A stretch of 51,941 nt of DNA from Dunaliella salina (GCA_002284615.2 MU070153.1:59750-111690), one strand, 5' to 3'. Shown: positions 23,120-35,117, counted from the first letter of the stretch. Notes: generated from the letters alone by a model not told the origin. A program made the numbers and translations.

Positions 23120-23189
23120 CCTGCAACTTGCGCAGCTCCTCCTTGCACCTCACGTCTAGGTCCTCCTGCTTGTAATCCTCTGGGGACGC
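23120..23189 (-). CDS. Exon 7 of the BAR-like gene
   Basis: The acceptor is ttgtgttacag and the donor is cagg/gtgagg. It encodes ASPEDYKQEDLDV, RCKEELRKLQ and leaves one base. Charged helix with the look of the start of BAR helix 3. The phase fits both neighbours. Confidence 0.65.
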
Positions 23190-23888
23190 CTGTAACACAA
23201 GCAACTCCAGATGTTGATGCTGATGTGCTTTCAAGGAGCACTTGAACAAGAAAGGGCCACAAACATTTTCTGCTACCATTGCATGACTGCTGATTTTACA
23301 AGCTGCATCACTGATTTCTGGAGTCTTGTTTTACAGCTATTGCTTGCCTCATTTACCAAGAGAGAAGGGAAATTTGATGAATCCTGAAGAACAGATACCG
23401 ACTCTCTCACATAGCTGGTGCATGAAACCTTTGTGGATTGTGCTTTGTGTCCCATGCGAGTGCAGACACTTGATCTTGTTTGCCCAAGCTCATTGCAAAA
23501 TAGCTCATGGTCACCACTTTTGTCCATGCAATTGGATGCTTGACAGCATGGATGTGGGTGCTTTCAATGGCTTATGGTTGTAGCATGCTAAGAGGGCACA
23601 CGTGCAAAAAGATGTGCAAGAGGAAGGCCTGTCATGGCAAACCTGAGTACTAGCTGACCACATTTACTTGTTCGCGCCTGTGCATTGGACCCAACAAACT
23701 GTTCCGATTCTTTTGCATATATACCATTCACATGATGTAAGGCCAGAGATTTTTGAATCCTTCTCATGGAAGCCCATGCAGTCACAAATTGGCTGGAGAG
23801 TACTTGGCAGGGAAGCCAGTCTTGTGACTATGCCTGGTTGGTGCCTGGTACATTGCCAGCTTGCACACAAATTTCTGGATCTCCACCT

Positions 23889-24118
23889 CAAAGTGCAGCA
23901 TACAGCTTCCAGCTCGCATGCAGCTTCCTGGATCATCACCACGACCTGCAGCACACAGCTTCCAGATCGCATGCAACTCCCTGGATCCCCACCACGACCT
24001 GCAGCAGACAGCTTCCAGCCTGCCAGCAGCACACAGCTTCCAGCTTGTACACAGCTGCAGCACACAGCTTCCAGCTTGCATACAGCTTCCTGGCTCCCCA
24101 CCACACATTGCAGCACAC
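23889..24118. repeat. ~54-bp tandem repeat with acceptor-like units
   Basis: The unit cagcacacagcttccag ... ctggatccccaccacgacctg is repeated about four to five times, some shortened. On the minus strand units read LQVVVMIQEAACELEAV-like. Lies in the intron between exons 6 and 7. Confidence 0.75.
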
Positions 24119-24163
24119 ACACCTGCCACGCCAGGTCCCTGGTGAGGCACACATGCCAGAACA

Positions 24164-24250
24164 TGGCTTCTTTTGAGCCACTTGTCCCCTTTCCTTAATT
24201 GATGTAGGTAGAGTTGTTCCTCTGCCAACGTAATTATTCTTTTCTACACA
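24164..24250 (+). repeat. Tail-only copy of family A
   Basis: Reads ggcttcttttgagccacttg, cctttccttaattgatgtagg, ctctgccaacgtaa and a TTCTTTTC tract, matching the A 3' end with decay of the hairpin. Confidence 0.7.
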
Positions 24251-24275
24251 TTAGCCGCATCCTGCATAACCTCAC

Positions 24276-24366
24276 CGCTGCCTCTGCATTGGGGTCAGTG
24301 CCTTCAGCCGCAGCCGGAGCCTGGGTAGGATCAACTTTGGAGACGTCTGCTCTAGGGTGGGTGCAT
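24276..24366 (-). CDS. Exon 6 of the BAR-like gene, low-complexity
   Basis: The acceptor is ctgcttgcag and the donor is gcg/gtgagg. Thirty codons follow one leading base, including ADVSKVDPTQAPAAAEGTD, an Ala/Pro/Asp-rich probably disordered insert. The phase fits exons 5 and 7. Confidence 0.55.
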
Positions 24367-24435
24367 CTGCAAGCAGACAAGCAGGAGGATGGAGGGCATG
24401 GTTTGGGGAAAGTGGGCATCAGCTCAGATTCACTC

Positions 24436-24546
24436 TCGGCTTCAGAACTCCTCGGCTTCAGAAATCCAGGTCATGCTCCTCGGCTTCAGAAATCCTCGGC
24501 TTCAGAAATCCTCAGCTTAAGAAATCCTCGGCTTCAGAGATCCTAG
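24436..24546 (+). repeat. ~16-bp tandem repeat (cctcggcttcagaaat)
   Basis: Six or more units with small changes, in the intron between exons 5 and 6. Confidence 0.85.
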
Positions 24547-24822
24547 GTCATGCAAGTGCCCATCTCTGAGGAAAAAGTGGGAAGCTGCAGTGGAGGGTGG
24601 TGTGAAGTGGCGGCAGGACAAAAGACCTCCATGCATGGGGGTGCACAGGAACTAGGTTGCCCAGATCAGTCAACACAACGATGAGCTTCATTTTCATCTT
24701 GCTAAAACAATCAGAGCCTTTGATTGATTCCATGAGTAAAGAGAACCAAAAGACCAGGCACATTGCAATACAAGAATGTGAGATAGGAAAAGAAAAATGC
24801 AAGCCAGGTGCACCCATCTTAC

Positions 24823-24925
24823 TGGTAAAGCAGGGCCTTGACACCAAATGTCTTGCCAACCACAAAGCCGCGTCCTGCCCTGCGGACACCGGCCCGCTTG
24901 CGTTCCTCTTTCTCTGACATCTTCT
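24823..24925 (-). CDS. Exon 5 of the BAR-like gene
   Basis: The acceptor is ccctacag and the donor is acca/gtaaga. It encodes EKMSEKEERKRAG, VRRAGRGFVVGK and TFGVKALLYQ. The phase fits both sides (2 leading, 2 trailing bases). The basic stretch could be the tip or a loop between BAR helices. Confidence 0.6.
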
Positions 24926-25162
24926 CTGTAGGGCATCAGACAAGGGGGCAAGGGCGAGGGAGAAAAAAGGCTTTCAGCTTTTGCAATTCATCAGATACAA
25001 AATGCAAGGGCTGCCGGGGCAAGCGCAGCACAGAGTACGAGCAAATGGACTTTCAAACCTGTGGATACTGACGCTTGGTCCAGACTCGTCCAAATAATAC
25101 TTGAAGCATACAGACCAAAAGGGTTTTCCTGCTGCAGCACATCACACGATCCAATTACTTGC

Positions 25163-25232
25163 CTCGAGTCTGAACTTTGCGGGTGCGCGCCTCCAGCTGC
25201 TTGCGAAGCCTGTCCAGCTCTGGAATGCGACC
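25163..25232 (-). CDS. Exon 4 of the BAR-like gene, GC donor
   Basis: The acceptor is ccacatag and the donor is gag/gcaagt, the usual consensus of rare GC-AG introns. Seventy bases encode GRIPELDRLRKQLEARTRK plus VQTR and leave one base. The phase fits both neighbours. It is a strongly charged coiled-coil helix continuing exon 3. Confidence 0.68.
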
Positions 25233-25575
25233 CTATGTGGCAGCATGACAGTTTGGAGATGAGAATAACATAAGAGTTTGAGCAAAATTTGTGTGGCAAG
25301 CTTTTTTTGTGCAACAGGGAAGAAAAGAGCAGGAGAAAAAGAAAAGAGCAGATCGCACTAGCATGACATCGAAATCCTGTGTCCATCGCTGCCAGAATAT
25401 GTGTGTTTGATCACTCCATCACCCTCGTAAAACTGAACAATGCAGGAAAGACAGGGAACATTTGAGGCTGCAGGTACCCCTGACATAGATCCAGCAAAGC
25501 ATGCAGGAGCCTAATCCTCAAGAAGCTTGCGACATGATGTCCCCTCTACAGCTGCAGTCATTCCTTGCATCTTAC

Positions 25576-25728
25576 CCTCACTCCCTCTAGCGCGTTGACC
25601 CATTGTGTCAGCGGCCGGCGCACTTTGAGCTGCAGATTGCGCTCAAAGTCAGCCACAGAGGCTCGCACAGCTGCGTCATCCATGTTACCGCCTTCAAGCA
25701 TCATGAAGGAATTGGCGGAGAAGGACAT
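25576..25728 (-). CDS. Exon 3 of the BAR-like gene, possible start ATG
   Basis: From an ATG at 25728 the exon reads 51 codons: MSFSANSFMMLEGG, then DDAAVRASVADFERNLQL and KVRRPLTQWVNALEGVR. It ends at donor agg/gtaaga in phase 0. No AG acceptor is visible in the ~60 bp upstream. Either the ATG is a true start (then exons 1 and 2 belong elsewhere) or the sequence has an error here. The helix resembles BAR helix 2. Confidence 0.65.
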
Positions 25729-26153
25729 ATGGAAATACAAGATATGTTGTGTTGGCAATATTCAGGTCCGTCAGTTGTACAGTAAGTTGACAGAGCAATC
25801 TCATACATTTGTATAAGGCATGCATGATCTGGATGGATGAGCCCTTTCATGCAGGGTAGCAAAATTATGAGATAATGCTGAAGAGCCGTTGCCTTGCAGC
25901 CAACAGGTGACAGCAATCTGCCAGAGCTCTAACCTCAAGTACTGGCAAAAGAACACCAGGCATTTCAAAATGCCTGGGGTTGTTGAGAACACCAGGCATC
26001 TCAAAATACCTGGGATTGTTGAGTGTTGCATAAGCCAAAAAAGGGTGCATCTGTACAGAAGCCAGAGCTCTCATCCTCTGGTATTGGGCAACAGGGCTTG
26101 ACATGCCTGGGATTGCTGCTGCAAAAGCCAAAAGGTGATGCATCCGCGCACAC

Positions 26154-26285
26154 CTGAGATGTCCGGGTGACCGTAATGTGTGACAGATGCACGCAGCGGC
26201 TCAGCTAAGGGGCCACCGTCGCCCACCTTGTCCCAGACCCTGGGCAACGGAGCGCGAAGAAGGGGCAGCACTCCCTCACAGTATT
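26154..26285 (-). CDS. Candidate exon 2 of the BAR-like gene
   Basis: A good acceptor (cacttgcag) and donor (ctcag/gtgtgcg) bound 132 bp. The product includes YCEGVLPLLRAPLPRVWDKV and PLAEPLRASVTHYGHPDIS. It begins with two bases and ends with one base of a split codon. No clean acceptor was found for the following exon, so this junction is unresolved. The upstream intron contains the decayed family A copy at 26.35-28.49 kb. Confidence 0.55.
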
Positions 26286-26349
26286 CTGCAAGTGAATGGA
26301 GACCGTACAATGAACAGAAACAAAAAGGGGCCTCTCATCAGCTAGTCCC

Positions 26350-28490
26350 AAGGAAAAGATTGTGCCCATGCTGGCATTGCTGGAAATGAGTGTGCTGATG
26401 CAACACCAAGCCGACAACAGGGTGGTAGATACTGGGTTCCCTGCGCAGGTCTCTTAGGAGGGAAAAAGTAAGCTCCAGGGACATCTGCAATTCCTCCACC
26501 CGCTCCCAAGTCACCTCCCTAAAGATGCTCTCAAGTGCATTGCGCATACTACACAAACATGTATATGCCAATGCCAAAATATGTTACTACTCACATGTGT
26601 TGATGCCCCCAAGCACACCTTTTTCCCCAATTTTCGACATGCCCTTAAATTCCACATGCATTAATTTGCCAATGCCAAAACAGGTTACTACAATTACCAG
26701 AGCCTATTGCCGCATTTAGATAGGAATATCAGCATCGCTTTCAGGAACCTGCCTTGTATAATCACACCCAGAAAGCACAGCACCGCACAGGTGCCTTCTG
26801 TAACCAATAACATGCAGTCCTTCTGACCCATCATGCCCAACCCCCAGGGTGTCATCAATTTAACAGTGCAGGCCTGGTCGACACAGACATAGTAAGTGAT
26901 GATTGGCTTGCCCATGAGAACTATGGGAACTTCCTTGAAGGCTGTGAGGGAAAAGGAGAGGAGGTAGTTCTGTTGGAGGCGCATGCCAGGGATTGTAAAA
27001 CTCAGCTCCAGCTGGGTCTTGTTCTCATGGGAAGGCTGTGAGGGAAGAGATGCTACCTTGTTTTTACCGTCATGCCAAAACACTTCTATATATTTTTTCT
27101 TAACCCCTCTCAATTTTTGCTTTATGCAGCAGGCACGGAACCATACAGGGAGTCAGCACGGCTAACATTTGAACAATTGTGCACTTGATTGAAAACAAAT
27201 ACTATTTGTGCACTTGATTGAAGTCAAGTTCTGAAAACACCAGGCCTGTACAGCAGTTGGATGTGGCAGCAGATAGACCTCTGTCACCATATTGGTGCTT
27301 TACTCGTACGCATTTCTTGGGAGGGAAGCAAGCTAGGAGGGAGCAGTTCCTTCACCCGCTCCCAAAGTCACCTACTTACCCATCCGCCAAAATGCTCTCA
27401 AGTCCCATATGCAAGACTCAGACTTGGATACGCCGAGAGGGGTTCTGCTCCTTCTCCCAAAGCTTGTAACCCAAAGCATAAAAGCCAGTAATGTTTTCAA
27501 AAACACACACTGTGTGCCCGCATCTATGAAGCGCAGCACCGTACAGTTTTGCACAGGCTCACTTTTCAAAAAACGTGCAGTTTGCTTTTAAAGGTCGTCA
27601 TGCCTTCTCCCAGGCTGCAATCAATTCAACAGCAAACTCCACATGCTCTCACGCTCCCAAAACCATATCATCTGATTGAAAAGTAAACGCAACAATATTG
27701 GCAAGGATGAGTGCTAAAGCCCTCAGGAAGTAGGCCAGGTCAATACAGATATAAGAAATGATGGGCATACACTGCGCAACCTCCAAACCCCTGGCACGTG
27801 CCTCAAACAGAGCTACACTTCCTCTCTCTTCCCTTGCAGCCTTCCCATGAGACAAAGACTCACCTCCAGCCAAAGCAGACAAGACGCGGCAAGAGGGAAA
27901 GGCTATGAGAGAAGAGATGACTACCTTGGTCACCCCATACAATGCCAAGCCACAGCAGGCACAGGACCTTACACAGAACCAGAACAGCTAAATGCAATGG
28001 CATTTGATTGCTAGCCAACGTAGTACTTGATTGAAATCAAGTACTGATTGTGCACTTGGTTGAAATAAGTTCTGAAGACAAAGGGGCTTGTGCATCAGTT
28101 GGATGAGGCAGCATACAGCCTTCTGTTATCTCATTGGTGCTAAAGCTGGGAATCTTCGTGCCGTTCTGTTGGGTGGAGCATGTAGTACCGAGCATACCCT
28201 GAAGCAACTCAAACAAATAGGACTGGACCACCAACGTGCCATGAAGCTTGCTCATAAACTTCATGCCCGCTCTGACAAGTGTGCCGACATGCTTTTCACC
28301 TCTCAGCGCGCAATAGAAAATGAAAATGCCGCACACAGCCAGACCGAAGAGCCCAGTGCTTCCTGCAACGCTTCAGATCTTAACTACATGTTCCTGTTTC
28401 AAAGCTTCGTGGTAAAGCTCTTGGGAGGAAATGTGTCTCCTTTTCCTTTGTTTATATTGGGAAAGTTTCCTCTGCTTTCTTAGCTTTATC
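26350..28490 (+). mobile_element. Old decayed family A copy A3
   Basis: Pieces in several frames match family A in order: HAGIAGNECADA (RNase H end, ~26370), ANAKTGYYNYQSLLPHLDR (~26670), a second overlapping run with ALKSHM and LLPGCNQFNSKLHMLS (27380-27660), YLIEIKY (RLE, ~28030), HTLKQLKQIGLDHQRAMKLA (~28200) and a tail at 28432-28490. Stops and frameshifts are everywhere. Part of the RNase H to CCHC region appears twice, so this is a composite. It lies in an intron of the BAR-like gene. Confidence 0.72.
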
Positions 28491-29896
28491 GAAAGGGATG
28501 CAAGGAAAACAATGGCAGCATTTTCAGAAAAATGGAAGATGGCTTCTCGATGGCCCTCCCCTTCCAAGCATGACCATTTCAACAGGCACTGTATACTGGC
28601 ACACATCACAGCATTCAGCAGTTCACAGCATTCAACACTGCACACAGCAAACCTATGGTGGCTGTCTCCAGGTTGCGAAGCTCCTGCCCAAAGGGCACAA
28701 TTGCTGCGCTCTTGAACTCCACTGCCTGTGATGGTTTGTTGTAGGGCATGCACGCGAGCGCTTGTAAAAACAGAAGAAAGTATGTGCTGGACAACAAACC
28801 AGTGTGCATTAAGGAGAGACCAAACAGTCAACGTTGGCACTCACAGTGAGGACCCCCAAGGGCATGCCAAAGATGCATTCCTTTGGGCAGATCTCAAAAC
28901 TCACCTCACGGAACATGTTCCAGACCCTGCAGCATGGAGAAGGTGGGATGCAGCTGAGTTATGTGTTACTCAATGCAGCACAGCGAACACTTCAAAAAGC
29001 CTGTGCCTTCCTACACACAAACCTTGGGTTGACGACCTCTGCATCCTTTCCTTTCACACTCTCACGCGCTGCTCGCTTGCTCATGCGGTTGGCCTGAACA
29101 CAAAAATGCAGGTTCAAGCTCATTCATTCAGCTGCCTTGGCAAGATATCTTCAACCGACACTTCCCCGTGTGCGTGAGTTGCTGTCAGCCATCAGATCCA
29201 TTTTCTCCATTCTCCTCAACCGCTGGACACCCGAAGCAACCCTCCCTTTCCCCACCTCCCCCTGCTCACTTTGCTTATGGACATTGAGTCCCGCAGGTTC
29301 GCCATGGTGTGACGCGCGTGTGCGTCTTATGATGCTTGAAAGACGACGATCGCCTACAAGGCGCTTCCTATCTTGCTTACGAAAATTCAGGACAATAATG
29401 GGATGGTTAGGATAAGTGCGGGATGAGCGATCGACACGTATCGTGCCCTATGAGGTCATCAAAATCGAAGCTATCAAATCTTATATCTTTCCAAAAATCT
29501 AGCGAGGAATACGATCACCAAACAAATATTGCGCAAGGCCGAAACAAACATCAGGAGCTCCAAGCTTGTGCTTTGCAGATGTTTATCAGATAAACTTTAT
29601 CTGTATGATATGAGCCATGCACTCCAACAGCCTTCTTTTACGCAGGAGGAGACTTGTCCTGTGCTGTTCGATTGAATGTTGGGGTGGCCAACCACTCCCA
29701 TGAACAGGGCCCACACAGGGTAAAAGGGGCTGTTGCTCTGCAAAGGGATTGTTCCTCTGAGACAGTGCCCAACAGGTTTGAAAGGTGTGCACATGTGGAC
29801 CATGCACCAGTTACTGTCCAATCCAGCTGACACTTCCCCACTCCATTCTGGATCTCACCTGATACCTTCCATCCAGCAGGATGGTTCCTCTGTCTG
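28491..29896. other. No gene firmly recognised
   Basis: Plus-strand open frames at 28728-29415 have no recognisable motif and no splice support. Minus-strand frames at 29638-29833 are likewise anonymous. Confidence 0.35.
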
Positions 29897-30797
29897 NNNN
29901 NNNNNNNNNNNNNNNNNNNNNNNNNNNNNNNNNNNNNNNNNNNNNNNNNNNNNNNNNNNNNNNNNNNNNNNNNNNNNNNNNNNNNNNNNNNNNNNNNNNN
30001 NNNNNNNNNNNNNNNNNNNNNNNNNNNNNNNNNNNNNNNNNNNNNNNNNNNNNNNNNNNNNNNNNNNNNNNNNNNNNNNNNNNNNNNNNNNNNNNNNNNN
30101 NNNNNNNNNNNNNNNNNNNNNNNNNNNNNNNNNNNNNNNNNNNNNNNNNNNNNNNNNNNNNNNNNNNNNNNNNNNNNNNNNNNNNNNNNNNNNNNNNNNN
30201 NNNNNNNNNNNNNNNNNNNNNNNNNNNNNNNNNNNNNNNNNNNNNNNNNNNNNNNNNNNNNNNNNNNNNNNNNNNNNNNNNNNNNNNNNNNNNNNNNNNN
30301 NNNNNNNNNNNNNNNNNNNNNNNNNNNNNNNNNNNNNNNNNNNNNNNNNNNNNNNNNNNNNNNNNNNNNNNNNNNNNNNNNNNNNNNNNNNNNNNNNNNN
30401 NNNNNNNNNNNNNNNNNNNNNNNNNNNNNNNNNNNNNNNNNNNNNNNNNNNNNNNNNNNNNNNNNNNNNNNNNNNNNNNNNNNNNNNNNNNNNNNNNNNN
30501 NNNNNNNNNNNNNNNNNNNNNNNNNNNNNNNNNNNNNNNNNNNNNNNNNNNNNNNNNNNNNNNNNNNNNNNNNNNNNNNNNNNNNNNNNNNNNNNNNNNN
30601 NNNNNNNNNNNNNNNNNNNNNNNNNNNNNNNNNNNNNNNNNNNNNNNNNNNNNNNNNNNNNNNNNNNNNNNNNNNNNNNNNNNNNNNNNNNNNNNNNNNN
30701 NNNNNNNNNNNNNNNNNNNNNNNNNNNNNNNNNNNNNNNNNNNNNNNNNNNNNNNNNNNNNNNNNNNNNNNNNNNNNNNNNNNNNNNNNNNNNNNNN
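29897..30797. other. Assembly gap (901 N)
   Basis: Run of N followed by an AC-rich stretch. Probably hides one or more exons of the BAR-like gene. Confidence 0.99.
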
Positions 30798-30869
30798 CAC
30801 GCACGCACACACACATGCATGCAATCACCCCCCCCCTTGGGGCCGCCCCTGCCCCCCATGCACACAGAC

Positions 30870-30933
30870 CTGCTTCAGAGAGGCGACATCAACATTGTAG
30901 AGCACGGACGCTCTGCCGCGCAGGAAGTGGTCC
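30870..30933 (-). CDS. Candidate exon 1 (of those found) of the BAR-like gene
   Basis: The acceptor is ttggatgcag and the donor is cag/gtctgtg. The exon encodes DHFLRGRASVLYNVDVASLKQ-type sequence in 21 codons after one leading base. It sits just right of the 901-base N gap. It ends in phase 0, which does not fit the next exon, so at least one exon is missing between them. Membership in this gene rests on strand, position and helical character only. Confidence 0.45.
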
Positions 30934-31019
30934 CTGCATCCAATGCAGGATTGTCAGATTAAATGCGGAAGAACGCATTCCTGCAAGGATCCGAATTCAG
31001 CAAGTGCATGAGTGAGGCA

Positions 31020-32574
31020 AGCCTCACTCTAAAATGTTAAGAGGGGGCTATTTGAGGCCTGAAATCTGTTGTTTGTTAACATAGTCCCTGCGCATGTGCT
31101 CCTGAACTGGCTCCCAAAGCTTTTTGTGGCAAGAGATGTGAGTTGGGCACACATGCCTTAATAGCCACAGGGCAATTTTTTCATCGCCAGAACGCCATAC
31201 CTGACCATCCGCTGCACTAAATTGGGCTTTCTTCTATTGTTTAGGATTCCGGCTGTGGGGTTCAACTGTTTATTTGCCAGGCATGCACTTTCTTGTGTTT
31301 CTTTCTCAAATCTCATTATGCCACCCATTGTTTTTCACGTAAAATTTGTGTTCTCCAAGAATGACCATTTTTTCAGAGGAGGCTATCTGAGGCCTCAAAT
31401 TGCCTGCATTTTGCTTGCTCCCTGCATGCATAGGCTTGTCACAGCTGGTTATTTTGAAACTCGGGTTCCTTGGTAGGCTTCCCACAACTGGTTTTAAAAC
31501 TTGGGTTCCTCGGTAGTCCTAGCACCAATTGCGGGAAGTGTGCTAATTTAATGCGGCATGAACCCGTTTTCACAACCAAACTTCTACTCTGGACCATCCA
31601 CTTCACCAAATTTGGGGATTTTAATTGATTTGGAGTCCTTGTACAATAAGAAGATCATTCAATGATTGCAAAAAAATGGAGTGAAAAGCCCCAGTGGTTG
31701 GTGAGATGCAGAATTTCAGCCATTTCCCCTGCAGGAAATATCAGAGGTGGACCCCCCCCCCAAAAAAACAGGGCATAGGGGGGCCATGACCTTGAACACT
31801 AAGGTTTGGTTTTAGGATGTTGTCTATTTAACAGATTTCTCCTTTTCAAGAAGCTGGAGCAAAACTGTTCGTGGCTGTGGCCCACTTGCCTAATTAGGCG
31901 CGGTGCGAACCCTAGTTTTTGCCCACTGCTTGGACAATCGGGGGTTCACTGGGGTCATCCTGAAAGTCTTCCGTTTTGGTCAAGCAGCACACTGTTGGAA
32001 ACTTTGTGATTATAGAATAGGTTTGCAGCAAGAAGTGCCCAAAAATGTTGCCTGGCTGGTCAGGGGTGGACCCATGCACGCATTTTTGGCATTAAAAAGC
32101 AACGATTCTAGCTGGCATCAGCCCTGAGCTACGTTGTTTCCGTCCCATTTCGCTTGTGCTGTTGTATCATGCTATGTTAAGTACCTGTGCCCAAGAAAGG
32201 ACAGGGAAATAGCACTCCACATCTTTTATGCCCATCCTTGTGTGCGAAAATGGCCAAAAAGGGCCCAAAACACACATTTCCCGAGCCAGCTTGCCCCTTT
32301 GGCGGTTGTTTTCAATAAATAGCCTATGAATGGGTAGGCACCCACATCAGGCATCCATTTAAACTAACATGACAAACATGAGACTGTTCCCTGGCCAGTT
32401 TTAAAAGAATATGCATGGTGACCCCTGATCTGATCCGAAATTTCTGAGTTTCTGAAATCAATTTCTGGGGTGCCCAGGTCACCTCCTGGGTCGTCTTTTT
32501 GAAATTTTAAGTATGCAGCCCTCTTTATTTACCAATTCACCTCGGCTTTTCCACACCACTACCCCTGAGGGGTG
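31020..32574. other. No gene recognised
   Basis: AT-richer sequence with only short anonymous frames. Confidence 0.4.
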
Positions 32575-33070
32575 GCCAAAAAGGTGAATTTTGACCTCCT
32601 CCTTTCCTATTTTTTTTAATATGCAGGATAATAGCATCACATGTGAGGGCTACAAAAACAAAATTCTGGAAGTGAAAAATGGTCCTAGGGTGGAGCTATG
32701 GGCCTTTTTGGGGTGATCTGAGGCCAGGAGAGTGATCTGAAAACATCCGATTTTCAAGATTTTTTAGTGAACGTGATAATTTATGGAATGGAAATGGTTG
32801 GCATGATTATATTTGAAAAAAAAAGGTGGGAAAGACCATAACCAGTGGGGAGTTGTCCACCTCTGAAAAAAAGGGGTGCCAAAAAGGTCAAACTTTGATT
32901 TCCTTCTTTCCTAATTCTAAACATACAGGATGTTAGCATATTATATCAGAAATGTGGAAAAATATTTTAGTTGTGAAAGGTTGAGCTGTGGGCCGCTTTT
33001 GGGTAATCTGGAGTCCTCCAATTTTCATTATTTTTGGTAAATTTAATGTACATATTTGTGAGAATGGTTG
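32575..33070 (+). repeat. Dispersed repeat family D, two tandem copies
   Basis: Copies at about 32575-32800 and 32868-33070 share gtgccaaaaaggt, ttcctttctta, gagctgtgggcc-like and gtgatctgaggcc-like blocks and aatggttggcatg at the end, spaced about 300 bp. Confidence 0.7.
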
Positions 33071-33750
33071 GCATGTTAGATTCAAAAGAAAGTTGCAAAA
33101 GAGCATGCTTGACCAATATAGGCCAAATAGCCCCCTGCGCCATTTTTCACTCCCAACATTCAGTATTGATAACGCATATGCGAACATCCTACATGTCCGA
33201 AACTATGAAAGGACAAGGTCAATGTTTGACCTCATTGGCACCCTTTGTGGATTTTCCCCTTGTCTATTTTTTGGATTTACTCCTTGTCTCTTCATACTTT
33301 TTCAATGATTTTCCTTTTTTGATACAAGGACCTCAAATCACTAAAAGTCTCATAATTTGGTGCAGCTGGTGCAGCTGGAGTTCAAATATGGAGTTTTGGT
33401 GGTGGAAACTAGGGCACGCAGCGGCTGATTAGGCATGGCGTCCGTAATGACTGTTTTTAAACCTTGGTGCCGCTGAGGTGGAAAACAGCTAATCATGGAG
33501 GACCTATGCTGGGAGCATGCAAAAAACAGGCAATTTGAGGCCTCAATTGAGCCTCCCTGTCATTTCCAAGTTGGACGAATATTGTTGCCAAAAATGGGGG
33601 TAAGAAGCAGGGAAGTCCAGGGGGGGTTACTCAGAGTTTTAGGATCTGCCAGAAAGCCAGTTCATAACCTTTCGGGTCTACCTGACACGTCTTTTAAAAC
33701 ATTCGGGTCAAGACTGCTGAAAAAATAAACCACAAGGGGTGTGAGTGAGC

Positions 33751-34025
33751 CGTGCCACAAAGTTTTGCTCAACAAGTTCATGCCCATTCTGTTCAATACG
33801 CCCACAAACTAGTCTCCACACGCCGCGCTATTGAAAACAAGAATACTTCCCACTGTCAGGTTCTAGTGTCAGGTGCTTCTAGTAACCCTCCAGATCCACA
33901 TTAGCATTCTCTTTTTCATACCTTGTGGTGGAGGGGGCACACGGCTCTTTTTTGAGCCAATGTGTCTCCTTTTCCTTAATTGATATAGGGAGAGTTTCTC
34001 TGCCTAGGTAGTTTTTCTTTTCTTT
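33751..34025 (+). mobile_element. Family A copy A4 (last ~275 bp only)
   Basis: Starts within the last RLE helix (cgtgccacaaagttttgctc) and runs through the stop, gtggtggagggggcacacgg, the hairpin and the TTTTCTTTTC tract. Strong 5' truncation. Confidence 0.85.
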
Positions 34026-34790
34026 GAGCCTTCTACAAAAAACTAAAAAATAAAGTATACAGGAGGGTCCAGCCTGCATAACTTTTGGATGTCGTGTGTC
34101 AATCCGAATAAAAATTTTATATTCGGAACCCTGAGAACGAGAGGAATCGATTGATGTATGTTTGGATCCGATCGGAGAGGGTCGGGGGTGATGGGTGGCT
34201 GAGGGGGGTTCCGACTTTTTTGAATCCACTTCCAGAATTTTTCTGAGCCACTACTACAGGATTACAAACATATCATTGGATTACTCAGCTTGAGAACTGC
34301 CAATTTGCACCCTCTTTGGAGAAATTGGTAAAAGGGAGGGGGGTCTCTGTGCATGAATCAGAGTCAGTGCCACATGCCCATGGTGTAGGCTGCTGGGGGT
34401 GTGGAGGCAAACATGCAGCGAACAAATCCAAACTTCCATGATAGAGAAAACGTGTAATAAGTCCTTGCATGGTGAAGTCAGAAGCTCAATTTATAAACTC
34501 GCAAGCCAGTTGTGGGTGCCTGGGGGGGCAGGTTTGCATGGGTGTCCAATCCCCAGTTTTTGCCCCATAACTCTGCTCCAACCCAACATTTGATTGGGAC
34601 TATATGCAGGTGACAGGGAATTTAAGGAGGAGCAAATTTATACCCTTTTTGTCTGGATTGGGGCACTGGAAGGGGGGGGGTGGGAGTGGTGGGTGGGTCA
34701 GGGGGTCCCCGCCAAAAATTTTGACATGACGTCCTTTACTTTCTTTTACCCTCCTGATGTGCAATATATTAAAATCATCATGTTCAACAA

Positions 34791-34911
34791 TTAGCATTCC
34801 CTTCTTCATACTTTGTGGTGGAGGGGGCACATGGCTCTTTTTTGAGCCAATGTGTCTCCTTTTCCTTAATTGATGTAGAGAAACTTTCTCTGCCTACATA
34901 GTTTTCCTTTT
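34791..34911 (+). mobile_element. Family A copy A5 (tail only)
   Basis: Begins at ttagcattcc, eight bases past the A stop codon region, and ends at gttttccttt. Only the untranslated tail is present. Confidence 0.85.
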
Positions 34912-35117
34912 AACTGTTATGGTTATGCAAATGCCCACCAACTTCTTGCAGGAAACAATTCAGATTTTAACCCAACCTCTGTGAAACTTTGAACTTTTGT
35001 ACCAGTATTAGGTTTGTTTGCTTAATGTGGTGGCTGCCGTTCCTTTCTTATATAAACCTGTAAACCTGTGCATTTGAAATTCTTCAATTTATGGGAATTT
35101 TCACAATGTAATGTTTT

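Larger units (their letters stand above)
10606..30933 (-). other. Reconstructed multi-exon host gene: probable BAR-domain protein (5' end not found)
   Basis: Minus-strand exon candidates are at 30933-30870, 26285-26154, 25728-25576, 25232-25163, 24925-24823, 24366-24276, 23189-23120, 22538-22411, 14898-14784 (or 14796), 11610-11459 and 10734-10606. From 25728 onward every junction keeps frame: phase 0, 1, 2, 0, 1, 0, 1, 0, then a stop TAG at 10606-10608. The first two exons do not join cleanly and exons are probably missing in the N gap. Heptad-rich helices (KVRRPLTQWVNAL, ELDRLRKQLEARTRKV, CKEELRKLQ, YEQLSGLCQD) resemble the second and third helices of an N-BAR/amphiphysin-like domain. BAR domains dimerise and bend membranes. 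A low-complexity insert and a basic C-terminus follow. The family call is inference from helix pattern. Confidence 0.58.

Noticed and set aside
26338..26577. Minus-strand helical ORF (ESIFREVTWERVEELQ)
   Set aside because: It is the shadow of plus-strand family A3 sequence (HPLPSHLPKDALK-like), which matches the element at that position.
29638..30962. Very long open frames across the N gap, also at 13469-14883
   Set aside because: They are open only because N codons are not read as stops.
33034..33432. Plus-strand 132-codon ORF
   Set aside because: It covers family D repeat and AT-rich sequence, has no motif, and is not shared by other D copies.
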